Part shown: positions 42,369 to 51,951 of the stretch, in pieces
Layout: each line of letters opens with the position of its first letter
Position numbering within the stretch: position 1 is the stretch's first letter
DNA from: Clostridium sp.
Lineage (GTDB): Bacteria; Bacillota; Clostridia; Lachnospirales; Lachnospiraceae
Direction: 5' to 3'
DNA: 64,000 bases
Assembly: GCA_023664775.1 (NCBI GenBank)
Contig: JAMPEW010000006.1
Span: 1 to 64,000, forward strand
Translations under genes and position numbers: made by a program
Notes under the pieces: model-generated
The model's input: the letters and a program-made list of their open reading frames with translations, nothing else
What the model was told of the DNA's origin: nothing
Databases searched by the model: none

Positions 42369-42995
42369 CTACCCCCTGACTAAAGAATCAAAAAACATTC
42401 TAAAGGAATAGCGTAAATATTCTTCCTTCGTCATATTTAACCTACTGTGTATATAGTCCTTTTTTCTTCCTGCAACCTGTATAATTCCACTTATGGCAGA
42501 CCACACATATAATACGGTCGGTTCAGGCTCAATATCCTTTCTCAGGGCATTGCCCTTTATTCCCTTTTCTATCAGCTCCATTATGAGAAGCCTAAGCTCC
42601 TTTCCCATATCGTGCTTTATCATGCCCTGCCCCTTTTTTTGGTTATTGAGACGGACATCTCCCGTAAGCCCCGCAAAGTATCTTGGATATTTTTCCTCAA
42701 AGGCCACAAGACATTCGCACAGCCTGTAATAGCTTTTCTCAAAGTCCTGTTCTTCGTCTATTTCCTGCCTAATTTCAGCACTAAGCTCCTCAAGATACTC
42801 AGACACAATAGAATTAAAAATATCCTCTTTGCTCTTGAAATAAACATATATAGTTGATTTGCTGTAATCAGCGTGCCTTGCAATATCATCCATGGTGGTC
42901 TTATCAATGCCGTTGATATCAAACAATTCCTTTGCCGCAGTAAGAATATTGTCACGATTAAATTGTTCCAAGGCTTCTTTTTTTCTTGCGCCCAT
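42369..42995 (-). CDS. TetR/AcrR-family transcriptional regulator
   Basis: 208 residues. The N-terminal HTH (about 12-60) reads NILTAAKELFDINGIDKTTMDDIARHADYSKSTIYVYFKSKEDIFNSIVSEY, a textbook TetR domain. The C-terminal ligand domain is not identifiable by eye (RLCECLVAFEEKYPRYFAGL... YVWSAISGIIQVAGRKKDYI resembles AcrR-like fatty-acid/efflux regulators). SD GAGGTA. It heads a three-gene operon with the flavodoxin-like and PLC-like genes and probably controls it. Confidence 0.92.
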   Translation of the reverse strand: MGARKKEALEQFNRDNILTAAKELFDINGIDKTTMDDIARHADYSKSTIYVYFKSKEDIFNSIVSEYLEELSAEIRQEIDEEQDFEKSYYRLCECLVAFEEKYPRYFAGLTGDVRLNNQKKGQGMIKHDMGKELRLLIMELIEKGIKGNALRKDIEPEPTVLYVWSAISGIIQVAGRKKDYIHSRLNMTKEEYLRYSFRMFFDSLVRG

Positions 42996-43363
42996 AAAAA
43001 TACCTCAAATTAAACTGATAGTGTCACTTTATCTTTATAGGAAATCCCTTCCATATCCATACAAACAAAAATCTATATAAACATACTAAAAGTACAATTT
43101 ATATAACAAAAGTACAATAAATAAATTTTAGTTCAATTTTCAAATTTATAGTATATTTACTATACTTATAATCTAAAAAAAAATTAAAAGTGTTATAATA
43201 ATACAATTAGTTTTTATATTATATTCTATGTATTATTTTCATATTCTTTGTTCAAAATACAAAATTGTAATATAATTTATATACTTTTATATTATTTTTC
43301 AAACTTAATTGTTTTTTATTGTACTATCAGTTCGATTTTTTGTCAACAGTATTGTTAAATTTT
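42996..43363. other. AT-rich spacer between sigF and the TetR operon
   Basis: 368 bases, strongly AT-rich, with no reading frame worth calling. AACTGATAGT (43013-43022) and its inverse ACTATCAGTT (43323-43332) sit near the two ends. AAAAGTACAAT-type repeats occur near 43087-43120. The promoter of the TetR operon must lie at the left side, but no clear hexamer pair was found. No terminator hairpin for the sigF operon was recognised. Confidence 0.5.
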
Positions 43364-44089
43364 TTATACATTTAGGGTTTCTCTCATCTTCTCCAAAAGC
43401 TTTTTTTCCAGTCTGCTTACCTGTACCTGACTGATTCCCAGCTCCCTTGCAACCTCACTTTGGGTTTTGTCCTGAAAATATCTCATGTTTATAAGCTTCC
43501 TCTGCTTACTGTCCAGCTCGCTCATTGCCTGCTCTATCATTAAGTGGTTTATCATTCCCTCCGCTGCAATTTCCGCCCCTGCATCATCTGCAACCTGATC
43601 TACAATGTACATCTCCTTTCCATCATGCCCGTATACGGTCTGATACAGCGACTCTATCTCCCTGTTTGCCTCCGTTGCCATGACAATATCTTCAATCTCA
43701 AGCTGCGTTTCCCTTGAAAGCTCCTCCAAGGTTGCCTCCCTGCCCAGCTTATTTGAAAGCTTTTCCCTTGCCATTGAAAGCTTATAGCCGTTCTGCTTTA
43801 AAATTCTCGATACCTTTATCATTCCGTTGTCCCTTAAAAATCTTTTTATTTCCCCGGAAATAAGCGGTACGGCATAGGTGGAAAATTTTACCTGATACTC
43901 CATTGAAAATCTGTCTATTGCTTTTAGCATCCCGATACAGCCTATCTGATATATTTCCTCCAAATCATAGCCCCGCCCCATATATCTTCTCGCTATGCTC
44001 CATATTAGTCCGGCATTGTCCGAAACTATCTTTTCCTTAGCAGCCTTATCACCTTTTCTTGCCAGTTCAAATAGTTTCATTTCATTCAT
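43364..44089 (-). CDS. sigF: Forespore sigma factor SigF
   Basis: 241 residues. Sporulation sigma factor, first forespore-specific regulator. Sigma-70 region 2 (ARRYMGRGYDLEEIYQIGCIGMLKAIDRFSMEYQVKFSTYAVPLISGEIKRFLRD), region 3 (REATLEELSRETQLEIEDIVMATEA) and region 4 HTH (QSEVARELGISQVQVSRLEKKLLEKM) are all visible. It follows spoIIAB by 4 bases with no obvious SD, so translational coupling to spoIIAB is likely. The operon order spoIIAA-spoIIAB-sigF is conserved in endospore formers. Confidence 0.96.
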   Translation of the reverse strand: MNEMKLFELARKGDKAAKEKIVSDNAGLIWSIARRYMGRGYDLEEIYQIGCIGMLKAIDRFSMEYQVKFSTYAVPLISGEIKRFLRDNGMIKVSRILKQNGYKLSMAREKLSNKLGREATLEELSRETQLEIEDIVMATEANREIESLYQTVYGHDGKEMYIVDQVADDAGAEIAAEGMINHLMIEQAMSELDSKQRKLINMRYFQDKTQSEVARELGISQVQVSRLEKKLLEKMRETLNV

Positions 44090-44093
44090 TTAT

Positions 44094-44537
44094 TTAATCA
44101 AACTGATGCTTCGACACACCAATCTCCTTCCACATTTTTACTATGGTGCCCACCCCGTATTCCGATTCGACGGTAAGACCATCCATAAATGCCTCCATAA
44201 AGGAAAATCCCATGCCTGACCTGTCCTCCTGAGGTTTGCTTGTATACAACGGCTCCATCGCTTTTTTTATATCCTCTATGCCCTTTCCGTTATCCTTTAC
44301 CTCTATGTACACCATACGTCCGTCAACCCTCGTCCGTATGCTTATCGTTCCGCTGGATTTTTCATACCCATGTATAATGGAATTTGTCACTGCCTCCGAA
44401 ACAGCCGTTTTTATGTCCGACACCTCCTCCAATGTGGGATTTGTTCTTGTTATAAATGCGGCGACAACCATTCTTGCAAAGCTTTCATTTTGAGCCTCCC
44501 CTGAAAATTCAACCATCATTTCGCTTGTGTTATTCAT
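44094..44537 (-). CDS. spoIIAB: Anti-sigma F factor SpoIIAB (serine kinase)
   Basis: 147 residues. GHKL-fold ATPase/kinase that holds SigF and phosphorylates SpoIIAA. It shows the N-box DIKTAVSEAVTNSIIHGYE, the G1-box VKDNGKGIEDIKKAMEPLYTSKPQEDRSGMGFSFMEAFMDGLTVES, and ESEYGVGTIVKMWK at the end. It overlaps spoIIAA by 8 bases, as in Bacillus. Confidence 0.96.
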   Translation of the reverse strand: MNNTSEMMVEFSGEAQNESFARMVVAAFITRTNPTLEEVSDIKTAVSEAVTNSIIHGYEKSSGTISIRTRVDGRMVYIEVKDNGKGIEDIKKAMEPLYTSKPQEDRSGMGFSFMEAFMDGLTVESEYGVGTIVKMWKEIGVSKHQFD

Positions 44538-44883
44538 AGTAACCTCCCTTTAACATTTCCTTAATTATCTCCTCCTTAGAGCTTTTCTTTTTTACGATCC
44601 TGTATATGCCTGACATTGTGAGAACCTTATCTATATTTGCATTTATGTTTATTACATAGACCTGTCCACCCGCATCATGAACCTTTCGGTATCTTCCCGT
44701 TATCAGCCCTATTCCTGAGCTGTCCATAAAGGTTGTCTTGTCAAAGTCAAATATAAGATGCTTTATATCCCCATCCTTAAAGCAGCTCTCCGTCTTTCTC
44801 TTAATCCTGTCCGCCGCAAAGTGGTCAAGCTCCTGCGGCAGGTAGTAAATCATTACACCATTACTTACCTCAAATGCTTCCAT
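44530..44883 (-). CDS. spoIIAA: Anti-anti-sigma factor SpoIIAA
   Basis: 117 residues. STAS-domain phosphoprotein whose unphosphorylated form releases SigF from SpoIIAB. The phosphorylated Ser lies in TTFMDSSGIGLITGRYR. The upstream ATG at 44898 overlaps GGAGAG; ATG 44883, seven bases after it, gives the usual length and is preferred. Expected to be SigH/Spo0A-controlled; only a partial SigH-like -35 was found upstream. Confidence 0.94.
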   Translation of the reverse strand: MEAFEVSNGVMIYYLPQELDHFAADRIKRKTESCFKDGDIKHLIFDFDKTTFMDSSGIGLITGRYRKVHDAGGQVYVININANIDKVLTMSGIYRIVKKKSSKEEIIKEMLKGGYYE

Positions 44884-44928
44884 TTCATATCTCTCCATTT
44901 CATTTTTTTACCGTGGTTTTGGCAGCTA

Positions 44929-45029
44929 AAAAAGGACTATCCCTATGGTTAGCCGTATAGAAACATTAAAACCCTGTCGTTTTACTTTTCCTGTGTTCTT
45001 TACAGCCTGCCATAAGGACAGTCCTTTTT
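44929..45029. terminator. Long inverted repeat (29-base arms) between spoIIAA and the zinc-ribbon TPR gene
   Basis: Arms 44929-44957 and 45001-45029 both begin AAAAAGGACT and match at 23 of 29 positions, several mismatches being G-U compatible in RNA; the loop is 43 bases. On the minus strand it starts 12 bases after the TPR gene stop and ends in TTTTTT, so termination is plausible. The loop carries ACAGGAAAA, matching the SigH -35 consensus. Confidence 0.7.
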
Positions 45030-45041
45030 ATTTTTGTATAT

Positions 45042-46181
45042 TTACTCGTTATCTATCATATTTTGTATATCGTCAGCCGACATACCGGTTTTCACGGTTG
45101 AATAATCCGGCATCGAATCATTCGCCATGGTTACGTCATTTTCCAGATTTTCAATCCTGACATTCAGCTCTGCAATCTGATCGTTTAAAGCCATAATTGT
45201 GGCATTTTTAACAGCCAGCTCCTCACTGTAGTATTTAATTTCATCCCTGTTTTCATTTCTTATTTTTTTCCTTTGTGCAGGGACTACTACAAAGAACAGA
45301 ATAAGTATACCCAGCACAAGCCCTACTATTACATATGTACCTGAATATTTTGCAAAGCTTACCTCGCCGTACTCTCCAGTCTTAACGGTTTTGTCAATGT
45401 TATTTTTCTTAAATTCCTTAAATACATTTGTTTTATCCTCAGGCGGCGCCTCAAGATTACCGTTTTGTGTAACGGAAAGCTCCTCCACATAAACGTCGTC
45501 CAAAAGTCCGTCGTTTTCTATGGACTGCTCACGCATCATAATAATATTTTCATCTGTGTGTCCCATTTCATGCAGATACCGTATTGCCTGCGGATTCGCC
45601 TTGTCTATTTTTAACACACGCCTTAAGGTGGTGCCTGCCTTTTCATAGTTTTCTACCTTAAGATACAAAAGCGCAAGCAGAAGATACCCCTTTACAAAAT
45701 GAGGGTTTTCACCGAGAACGCTCTTTAGCTGCATAATTGCAAGGTCATAGTCCGCCGTGTTTGCATATCCAAGCGCCATATTATATTTTTTTGCAATTTG
45801 GTCAATAAACTCAAGTCTTCCCGGATCCTTCTTAAGCTCCTTCAAATACTTGGACGCAATATTATTACTCGGCTCATAATTGACGCTCATCACAAAATGG
45901 CTTATGGCTTCAACGACTTCGCCCATCTCGTAGTAAATCAGCCCCAAAAGATTTCTTGTCATAATGTTCTTTTTGTTATATCTAAGAGACATATTAAGTG
46001 ACTCAATGGCTCCCGACAAATCCCTGGCAATCGCTTTATCATATCCTATGTTGTAATGGTAGTCTGACGTATTAAATGCTTTCCATGTGACATTTACATG
46101 CATATTACAGCCACTGCAATATCCATTTTTCAAAATTCTTTTGCCACAGCTTGGACAAACGAAGGGTTTTGAATCAGCCAT
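45042..46181 (-). CDS. Zinc-ribbon, TPR and coiled-coil membrane protein
   Basis: 379 residues. The N-terminal zinc ribbon (FVCPSCGKRILKNGYCSGC, about 8-25) is followed by five or so TPR units (about 40-210, e.g. LSGAIESLNMSLRYNKKNIMTRNLLGLIYYEMG). An acidic linker and a single membrane helix follow (about 280-305, YSGTYVIVGLVLGILILFFVVVP), then a coiled coil (about 310-355) and a short Ser/Asp tail. Topology suggests TPRs inside and the coiled coil outside. Such proteins are common in Lachnospiraceae with unknown role. Last gene of the addB operon, two bases after the small protein gene. Confidence 0.75.
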   Translation of the reverse strand: MADSKPFVCPSCGKRILKNGYCSGCNMHVNVTWKAFNTSDYHYNIGYDKAIARDLSGAIESLNMSLRYNKKNIMTRNLLGLIYYEMGEVVEAISHFVMSVNYEPSNNIASKYLKELKKDPGRLEFIDQIAKKYNMALGYANTADYDLAIMQLKSVLGENPHFVKGYLLLALLYLKVENYEKAGTTLRRVLKIDKANPQAIRYLHEMGHTDENIIMMREQSIENDGLLDDVYVEELSVTQNGNLEAPPEDKTNVFKEFKKNNIDKTVKTGEYGEVSFAKYSGTYVIVGLVLGILILFFVVVPAQRKKIRNENRDEIKYYSEELAVKNATIMALNDQIAELNVRIENLENDVTMANDSMPDYSTVKTGMSADDIQNMIDNE

Positions 46182-46183
46182 AA

Positions 46184-46366
46184 TTAAAACCTCGTTCTTC
46201 CCGGCATTTGAACATATGCTGCCGATGTTGTGCTTCTAAGATCCGTTGTCATCTGCGTCACAATGTCGCTGATATCCTTCAGGTCATTGCTGTATATAGC
46301 TTCCTCCGCCTGACTAACCTCAGGTATCGGCTTAAACCGCTTTAGTTCTTCCTCGAAATTTATCAT
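46184..46366 (-). CDS. Small conserved-looking acidic protein
   Basis: 60 residues (MINFEEELKRFKPIPEVSQ...), not recognised. The ATG overlaps the folC stop (ATGA), and an AGGAGG SD lies within the last folC codons, so it is very likely translated. It has no membrane segment; the acidic N-half contrasts with a basic end (QMPGRTRF). It lies two bases upstream of the zinc-ribbon TPR gene, suggesting they act together. Confidence 0.7.
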   Translation of the reverse strand: MINFEEELKRFKPIPEVSQAEEAIYSNDLKDISDIVTQMTTDLRSTTSAAYVQMPGRTRF

Positions 46367-47706
46367 TGAATGTTCCTCCTATTATTGAACTCCTTTATAT
46401 CTCCCACAAGATATAAGGAGCCGACACAATAAAGCATTGTATCTTCACGCATGGCTTCGCAAAAGGCTTCCTGAAATGACGTCTTGATATCCCTGTCACT
46501 GCTGATGCATACGCTTTTATCCTTCAGGTTTCTGTCAAATATCTTACCGATTATCTCTGTCTGTAAGCCTCTCTCATTAGAAGCTTGTGTTATGTAAACC
46601 TTTTTCAGATTCAGATTATTGCAAATATAGTTTATAATATTTTCATAATCCTTATCATCACTTGACCCATAAAGCAGCATGATAGGCTTCTCCTGATTGG
46701 TAAGCCTTACTGTTTCCACAAATCTTTTTATTGCATCAAGATTGTGGGCGCCGTCAAGTATAACCCTCTCATGGATACGCTCCATTCTTCCTGCCCAAAA
46801 AAAATCCTGCAATGATTTTTTTATGGCTGTCCGGTCCATAACCTTTTTTTCTAACTCAGTATTTTTAAATAACGTATGGCATGCTTCTATTGCTGTTACC
46901 GCATTGTCAACCTGATATACGGCACATGTGTTTATCTTCAGGTTGTCATAACTATAATACCTACCTGAAACCGAAAAATCAATGGTTTTATCTGTTATTT
47001 CATTTATTATATATTTTGTTTTTGCGACATTAATTGCATCTGCGCCAAGTGTATCTGCAATCCCACAAATAATTTTATCAGCCTGCTCATCACCCGTATT
47101 ATATACGACAGGCACATTTTTTTTAATAATTCCCGCCTTTTCGTAAGCAATTTTTTCTATTGTACCGCCTAAATATTTTGTGTGGTCAAGTCCAATTGAG
47201 GTTATGATGCTTATCTCAGGCATAAGGACATTTGTCGCATCAAGCCGACCTCCCAAGCCGGTCTCATAAATTACAAAATCAAGGTCTTTTTTTGCAAAAT
47301 ACACTGCTGCCATTGCAAATATAAATTCAAAAAAAGAAATATGTGGATTTCCGTCTGCCACAAGCATGTCATTCTTTTCCTTTACCTCATGAAAAGCCGC
47401 AAGAAATGCATCATCATCTATCATCATTTCCCTGCCTGCAAAGGCAGTAACAATTCTCTCATTTACCCTTACAAGATGCGGCGAGGTAAATATCCCTACG
47501 TTCATGCCTGCCGATACGAGTATGTTTTTTACAAGCTGTGCCGTTGAGCCCTTTCCATTTGTGCCTGCAATATGGATGCAGCGATGTGCCTTATGGGGCA
47601 TATGAAGCATGGCAAGCACCTGCATCAGATTTTCATTCCCCGTTTTTCCCCTGTCCGAAAATCGTGGAATATTAAAAATATAGTTTACCGCTTCCTCATA
47701 ATTCAT
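46363..47706 (-). CDS. folC: Bifunctional folylpolyglutamate synthase/dihydrofolate synthase
   Basis: 447 residues. Adds glutamate to folates. The P-loop HIAGTNGKGSTAQLVKNIL (about 40), FTSPHLVRVNERI, YETGLGGRLDATNV, SIGLDHTKYLGGTIEKIAYEKAGIIK and DGAHNLDAIKRF are diagnostic of the Mur-ligase-like FolC family. It starts 2 bases after queF. The stop overlaps the next small gene. Confidence 0.95.
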   Translation of the reverse strand: MNYEEAVNYIFNIPRFSDRGKTGNENLMQVLAMLHMPHKAHRCIHIAGTNGKGSTAQLVKNILVSAGMNVGIFTSPHLVRVNERIVTAFAGREMMIDDDAFLAAFHEVKEKNDMLVADGNPHISFFEFIFAMAAVYFAKKDLDFVIYETGLGGRLDATNVLMPEISIITSIGLDHTKYLGGTIEKIAYEKAGIIKKNVPVVYNTGDEQADKIICGIADTLGADAINVAKTKYIINEITDKTIDFSVSGRYYSYDNLKINTCAVYQVDNAVTAIEACHTLFKNTELEKKVMDRTAIKKSLQDFFWAGRMERIHERVILDGAHNLDAIKRFVETVRLTNQEKPIMLLYGSSDDKDYENIINYICNNLNLKKVYITQASNERGLQTEIIGKIFDRNLKDKSVCISSDRDIKTSFQEAFCEAMREDTMLYCVGSLYLVGDIKEFNNRRNIQ

Positions 47707-47708
47707 AC

Positions 47709-48203
47709 TTATCTGTTGTCCACCTTTTCCGGATACATGTCATGATTTACAAGCCTGTCCCAGGCAGCCGCTTCCCATTTGGTTTCAGGTCTTCCATAGT
47801 TACAGTACGGATCTATGGAAATTCCTCCCCTTGGCAGAAATTTACCCCACACCTCAATATATTTTGGGTTCATAAGCTTTATCAGATCCTTCATAATGAT
47901 ATTGACACAATCCTCATGAAAATCGCCATGATTTCGGAAGCTGAATAAATACAGCTTCAGCGACTTGCTTTCCACCATAAGCTCATCCGGCACATAGGAT
48001 ATATAAATTGTGGCAAAGTCGGGCTGTCCCGTTATTGGGCAGAGACTTGTAAATTCAGGACAGTTAAATTTTACAAAGTAATCATTTTCACGATGCTTGT
48101 TGACAAATGTCTCCAGCACCTCCGGGCTGTAATCCGATTTATATTCCACATTTCTATTTCCTAAAAGACTTAGTTTATTTGTTTCATTCTCTCTTTGTGA
48201 CAT
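47709..48203 (-). CDS. queF: NADPH-dependent 7-cyano-7-deazaguanine reductase (preQ0 reductase)
   Basis: 164 residues, YkvM/short QueF type. Reduces preQ0 to preQ1 in queuosine synthesis. The catalytic Cys and substrate region are in [24 protein letters not shown]; the QueF motif with Glu is [21 protein letters not shown]. The start is ATG 48203 with AAAGGAG upstream; an earlier ATG at 48224 lies in the addA tail. No queC/D/E genes are nearby, so preQ0 comes from genes elsewhere. Confidence 0.95.
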   Translation of the reverse strand: MSQRENETNKLSLLGNRNVEYKSDYSPEVLETFVNKHRENDYFVKFNCPEFTSLCPITGQPDFATIYISYVPDELMVESKSLKLYLFSFRNHGDFHEDCVNIIMKDLIKLMNPKYIEVWGKFLPRGGISIDPYCNYGRPETKWEAAAWDRLVNHDMYPEKVDNR

Positions 48204-48216
48204 TTTGTTTCTCCTT

Positions 48217-51200
48217 TCAGACATCCTCCATAACCTCTATCGTCTTATCAAGGTAAAAGGAATATATAAGCTTCTCCTTTACCTTAAGTCCCGTAAGACG
48301 GGTTAATGTCAGGGCATAATATGTAAGCTGCGCATGATAACGTCCGATAAGCTCCGTCTCGTCTGCCCTGTCGGTTTTGTAATCCATAAGCACGATTTTG
48401 TCATCCTCATAAAAAAATGCATCTATAATACCCTGAACTATTACTATATCATCACTGTCAATATTTTTGTATATTTCTTTTACGGGAATGCCTATGGAAA
48501 ACTGCTGTTCCTTCTTAAGCCTGCCACATTTAGCAGCCGCTATCATCCTCTGACCCAAATCAGATTTAAGCATGCTGTTTATTTTTGCTTCATCTACGGC
48601 GTTTTTCTCCTCCTCCGTGAACATCTTAGCCTCCACAAGCCTCTGCATGGAATTTTGTATGTCCTTCATATAATCCCCTGCTCCGAGGGAAGCAAAATCC
48701 AAAAGCTCCATAAATTTATGTACAATGGTTCCCCGTTCGGCACCCGTAAGATTTTTTTCCGGACCCGCAGTATATTCTCCCTGCTTACATATTTCCTCTT
48801 TGTCGCTTTCCTTCTGACCTGCCGCAACAGGGTATTCCTCCACGTCGTAGCGTTCCCCGTCAAACGCCTTCATCTTCTTTATTTCCGATATTGGCATTTT
48901 ACTCTTTATTTTCGTTAAAGCCTCATATGGATAAACATAGTCAAAGCTTTCCTTAAATTTTTTGTAGGCTTCATTTTCACCGTACAGCATGGCATTCTCA
49001 ACAAATTCCTCCATGCCGATTCCCCGGTCTGTCTCCTCCTTTACCTTCCTTGCCAAAAGCTGCTCCGGACTTACAAGCTTTGTCTCAATTATCGCCTTTG
49101 TAAGTCCTTTTTTCAAATAATAGTCATATCTTTTCATGGAGGCTGTTATCCAGTTTAAAAAACCCTTTCCCGAATTTCTTATACTGTAAGGCAAAAGCAT
49201 TTTTTCATATCCAATGTCAAGCCCTTCCATGATGTCCTCGTAATCCTTGATATAGCCTGTAAGGATAAGCTTTTCCTTTGCCCTTGTCATGGCAACATAA
49301 AGGATTCTCTGCTCCTCGGCAAAGGACTCCTGTTTTGCAAGCAGGATGACCGCCTCCCGCATAACGGAATTTTTCCTATATCTTTTTTCCATGTCAATCA
49401 GCTTTGAGGAAATGTAATAATCCGAGTGAAGCTGTATATTGCGGCGCACGTCATTTGTATTGAACTGCCTCCCCAGTCCGCTCACAAACACAACGGGGTA
49501 CTCAAGTCCCTTGCTCCTGTGCATAGTCATAATCCGGACAATATTCTCGTCCTCACCCTGTTTCCCTGCCTCGCCAAAATCCACCTCATTAATCTTAAGC
49601 TTATCCACGTATCTGAGGAAATTGAACAGTCCCTTATACACTCCATTTTCAAATCTTCTCGCCTTGTCCACGAGCATGTCAAGATTGCTTTTCCTCCTTT
49701 TTCCTGCCGGCATTGCCGCGGCATAGTGATAATAGCCCGTAATATTATAAACCTTAAGTATAAGCTGTGAAATTGACAGCGTAGTCTTTTCCTCCTTAAG
49801 CATATCCACCATTGCAAAAAATGTGTTCAGCTTGTCTGCTGTGCCATCAGACACAGTTTCCGCATAATAAAGGCATTTATCATATAAAATCGTTTTCCCG
49901 CCAAGATTTTTTTCTGCATAAGAGCATATGCGCGCCAGCTCATTTTCATTCAGCCCTGCAATCGGAGAAAGCAATGCGGCTGAAAGCGGAATATCCTGTC
50001 TTGAATTATCAATGACAGCCAAAAGGGACATAACAACCCTGATTTCAGTTGCCTCAAAGTACCCTTGCGGGTCATCAATATATGCAGGAATCCCCTGTGC
50101 AGTAAGGGTGTTGTAAATGATGTCGCCATAGCCCGATACACTTCTCAATAGTATAACGATGTCACCATAACATGCGTTTCTGTATTTGGATATTTTTTCA
50201 TCATAAACGCAAAGAGGCTGATTGGAATTTACCAGCTCGTTGATTCGGTTTGCAATCATCACCGCCTCCAATTCCTGCTTGCTTTCCTCCTGTATCTCAT
50301 CGTCATCGTCGGTCCGTTCCTTATCAGTGACACAGACAAGCACAAGCTCCGTTGAACGGCTTATGTTCAAACCTCCTGCATCCTCAAACTGTCTTGCAGG
50401 CACAAGTGCCACAGCTTCCGTATAGTCAATTCCTCCCATATCAGCGCCCATAAGCTGATAAAAGAAATAATTTACCGCATCAAGAACAACTGCCCTTGAA
50501 CGGAAGTTATTTTTAAGCTCAAGCTTTACCCTGCCCGCATCATTATCCGCCTCATACTTGGGAAATGTATTATATTTCCCGATAAAAAGATCAGGTCTTG
50601 CCATACGGAATTTGTATATGCTCTGCTTTACGTCCCCAACCATAAACAGATTATTTTCTCCCCGTGCTATCCCCGAAACGGCAGTTAAAATATACTCCTG
50701 AAGGTAATTGCTGTCCTGATACTCGTCAATATATATTTCCCTGTACTTTTCGCCTATCTCCCTGCCAATTTCCGTAGGAATGACAGTTTCCGTCTCCCTG
50801 CCGGCATCGTCCTTATCTTTTTTGATGCCTTCACACACAAGCCTATATGCCATGTGCTCAACATCGGCAAACTCCACAATATGCCTTTGCTTTTTTTCCT
50901 CCATATAGCGAAGCGAAAAAGCTTCTACAATGTCAATCAGGGGCAGCAGATACTCTCCCATGCTGTTAAGCTGTATCAAAATTTCCTCACATGGGGTTTT
51001 GCAAATATCAAGCTGCTTTATCAGCTTCTTATAATCTCCCCTAATTTTTGCAAATCTGCTTACAAGCGCCTCGTCAAACTCATCTCCCTTACAGCTTTTC
51101 AGACGCTGCCATGAAATATTTTTTACTGCATTGCCAAGCTCCTCATAGCTTTTTACATCTGCAAGCTCCTCTAAAAGCTCTATGTCAGATTTGCTTACCA

Positions 51201-51951
51201 CGGCATTTTTGTATGGTCCACGGGCGGCATTTGTAAGTGTTTCCGCCTCCTTTGCCATAAAAAGCGCCTCATTTATAACCTTTTTTGCATACCCAAAAAG
51301 CTCCTTCATCCACAAGGTATGTTCCAAGGCTTCCTTCTCTTTTATTTCAAGGGTAGTTCTCGATTCCTCCAGCCATTTTTCAGGCATTGGATAGCTCGAT
51401 GCAAGGGTATGTATTTTTAAAATCAGCTCCCGAAGCCCGCTGTCATCCCTGTCCCCTCCGAATATACTGACAAGCCTGCAAAAACAGGTCCGCTCCATTT
51501 CATCCTCGCAATTATATTTTTCCTCAAATAAATCCTCCAGCACGTCAGCCTTCAAAAGCTCCGTTTCTCCCCTGTCTCCTATGTTAAAGTCGGCATCAAT
51601 GTCCAAAACGCTGAAGTATTCCTTTACGATTCTTAAACAAAAGCTGTCTATTGTTGTTATGTCCGCCCTGTTTATGAGAACTGTCTGCCTCATAAGATGC
51701 TCATTGTCAGGTGTTTTTTCAAGCTCGCTCCACAGCCTGTCGGATATTTTATCCCGCATTTGTGCTGCCGCTGCCTTAGTAAACGTCACCACAAGAAACT
51801 CGTCTATGTCTACGGGATTTTCCTTATCAAGCACTCTGTTTATTATTCTTTCGACCAGCACGGCAGTCTTTCCGGAGCCTGCCGCCGCAGATACGAGAAT
51901 ACTTTTCCCCCTTATGTCTATTGCATTTTGCTGTTCCCTAGTCCAAGGCAT
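48217..51951 (-). CDS. addA: ATP-dependent helicase/nuclease subunit A (AddA)
   Basis: 1244 residues, the usual AddA size. UvrD-like SF1 helicase with Walker [17 protein letters not shown] (about residue 20), [59 protein letters not shown] and [16 protein letters not shown]. The C-terminal RecB-type nuclease is intact: [28 protein letters not shown]. With AddB it processes double-strand ends to Chi. The ATG at 51951 (SD GGAGGTGAGG) overlaps the end of addB by 14 bases; a longer frame reaching 52068 lies inside addB and is rejected. Confidence 0.96.
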   Translation of the reverse strand: MPWTREQQNAIDIRGKSILVSAAAGSGKTAVLVERIINRVLDKENPVDIDEFLVVTFTKAAAAQMRDKISDRLWSELEKTPDNEHLMRQTVLINRADITTIDSFCLRIVKEYFSVLDIDADFNIGDRGETELLKADVLEDLFEEKYNCEDEMERTCFCRLVSIFGGDRDDSGLRELILKIHTLASSYPMPEKWLEESRTTLEIKEKEALEHTLWMKELFGYAKKVINEALFMAKEAETLTNAARGPYKNAVVSKSDIELLEELADVKSYEELGNAVKNISWQRLKSCKGDEFDEALVSRFAKIRGDYKKLIKQLDICKTPCEEILIQLNSMGEYLLPLIDIVEAFSLRYMEEKKQRHIVEFADVEHMAYRLVCEGIKKDKDDAGRETETVIPTEIGREIGEKYREIYIDEYQDSNYLQEYILTAVSGIARGENNLFMVGDVKQSIYKFRMARPDLFIGKYNTFPKYEADNDAGRVKLELKNNFRSRAVVLDAVNYFFYQLMGADMGGIDYTEAVALVPARQFEDAGGLNISRSTELVLVCVTDKERTDDDDEIQEESKQELEAVMIANRINELVNSNQPLCVYDEKISKYRNACYGDIVILLRSVSGYGDIIYNTLTAQGIPAYIDDPQGYFEATEIRVVMSLLAVIDNSRQDIPLSAALLSPIAGLNENELARICSYAEKNLGGKTILYDKCLYYAETVSDGTADKLNTFFAMVDMLKEEKTTLSISQLILKVYNITGYYHYAAAMPAGKRRKSNLDMLVDKARRFENGVYKGLFNFLRYVDKLKINEVDFGEAGKQGEDENIVRIMTMHRSKGLEYPVVFVSGLGRQFNTNDVRRNIQLHSDYYISSKLIDMEKRYRKNSVMREAVILLAKQESFAEEQRILYVAMTRAKEKLILTGYIKDYEDIMEGLDIGYEKMLLPYSIRNSGKGFLNWITASMKRYDYYLKKGLTKAIIETKLVSPEQLLARKVKEETDRGIGMEEFVENAMLYGENEAYKKFKESFDYVYPYEALTKIKSKMPISEIKKMKAFDGERYDVEEYPVAAGQKESDKEEICKQGEYTAGPEKNLTGAERGTIVHKFMELLDFASLGAGDYMKDIQNSMQRLVEAKMFTEEEKNAVDEAKINSMLKSDLGQRMIAAAKCGRLKKEQQFSIGIPVKEIYKNIDSDDIVIVQGIIDAFFYEDDKIVLMDYKTDRADETELIGRYHAQLTYYALTLTRLTGLKVKEKLIYSFYLDKTIEVMEDV

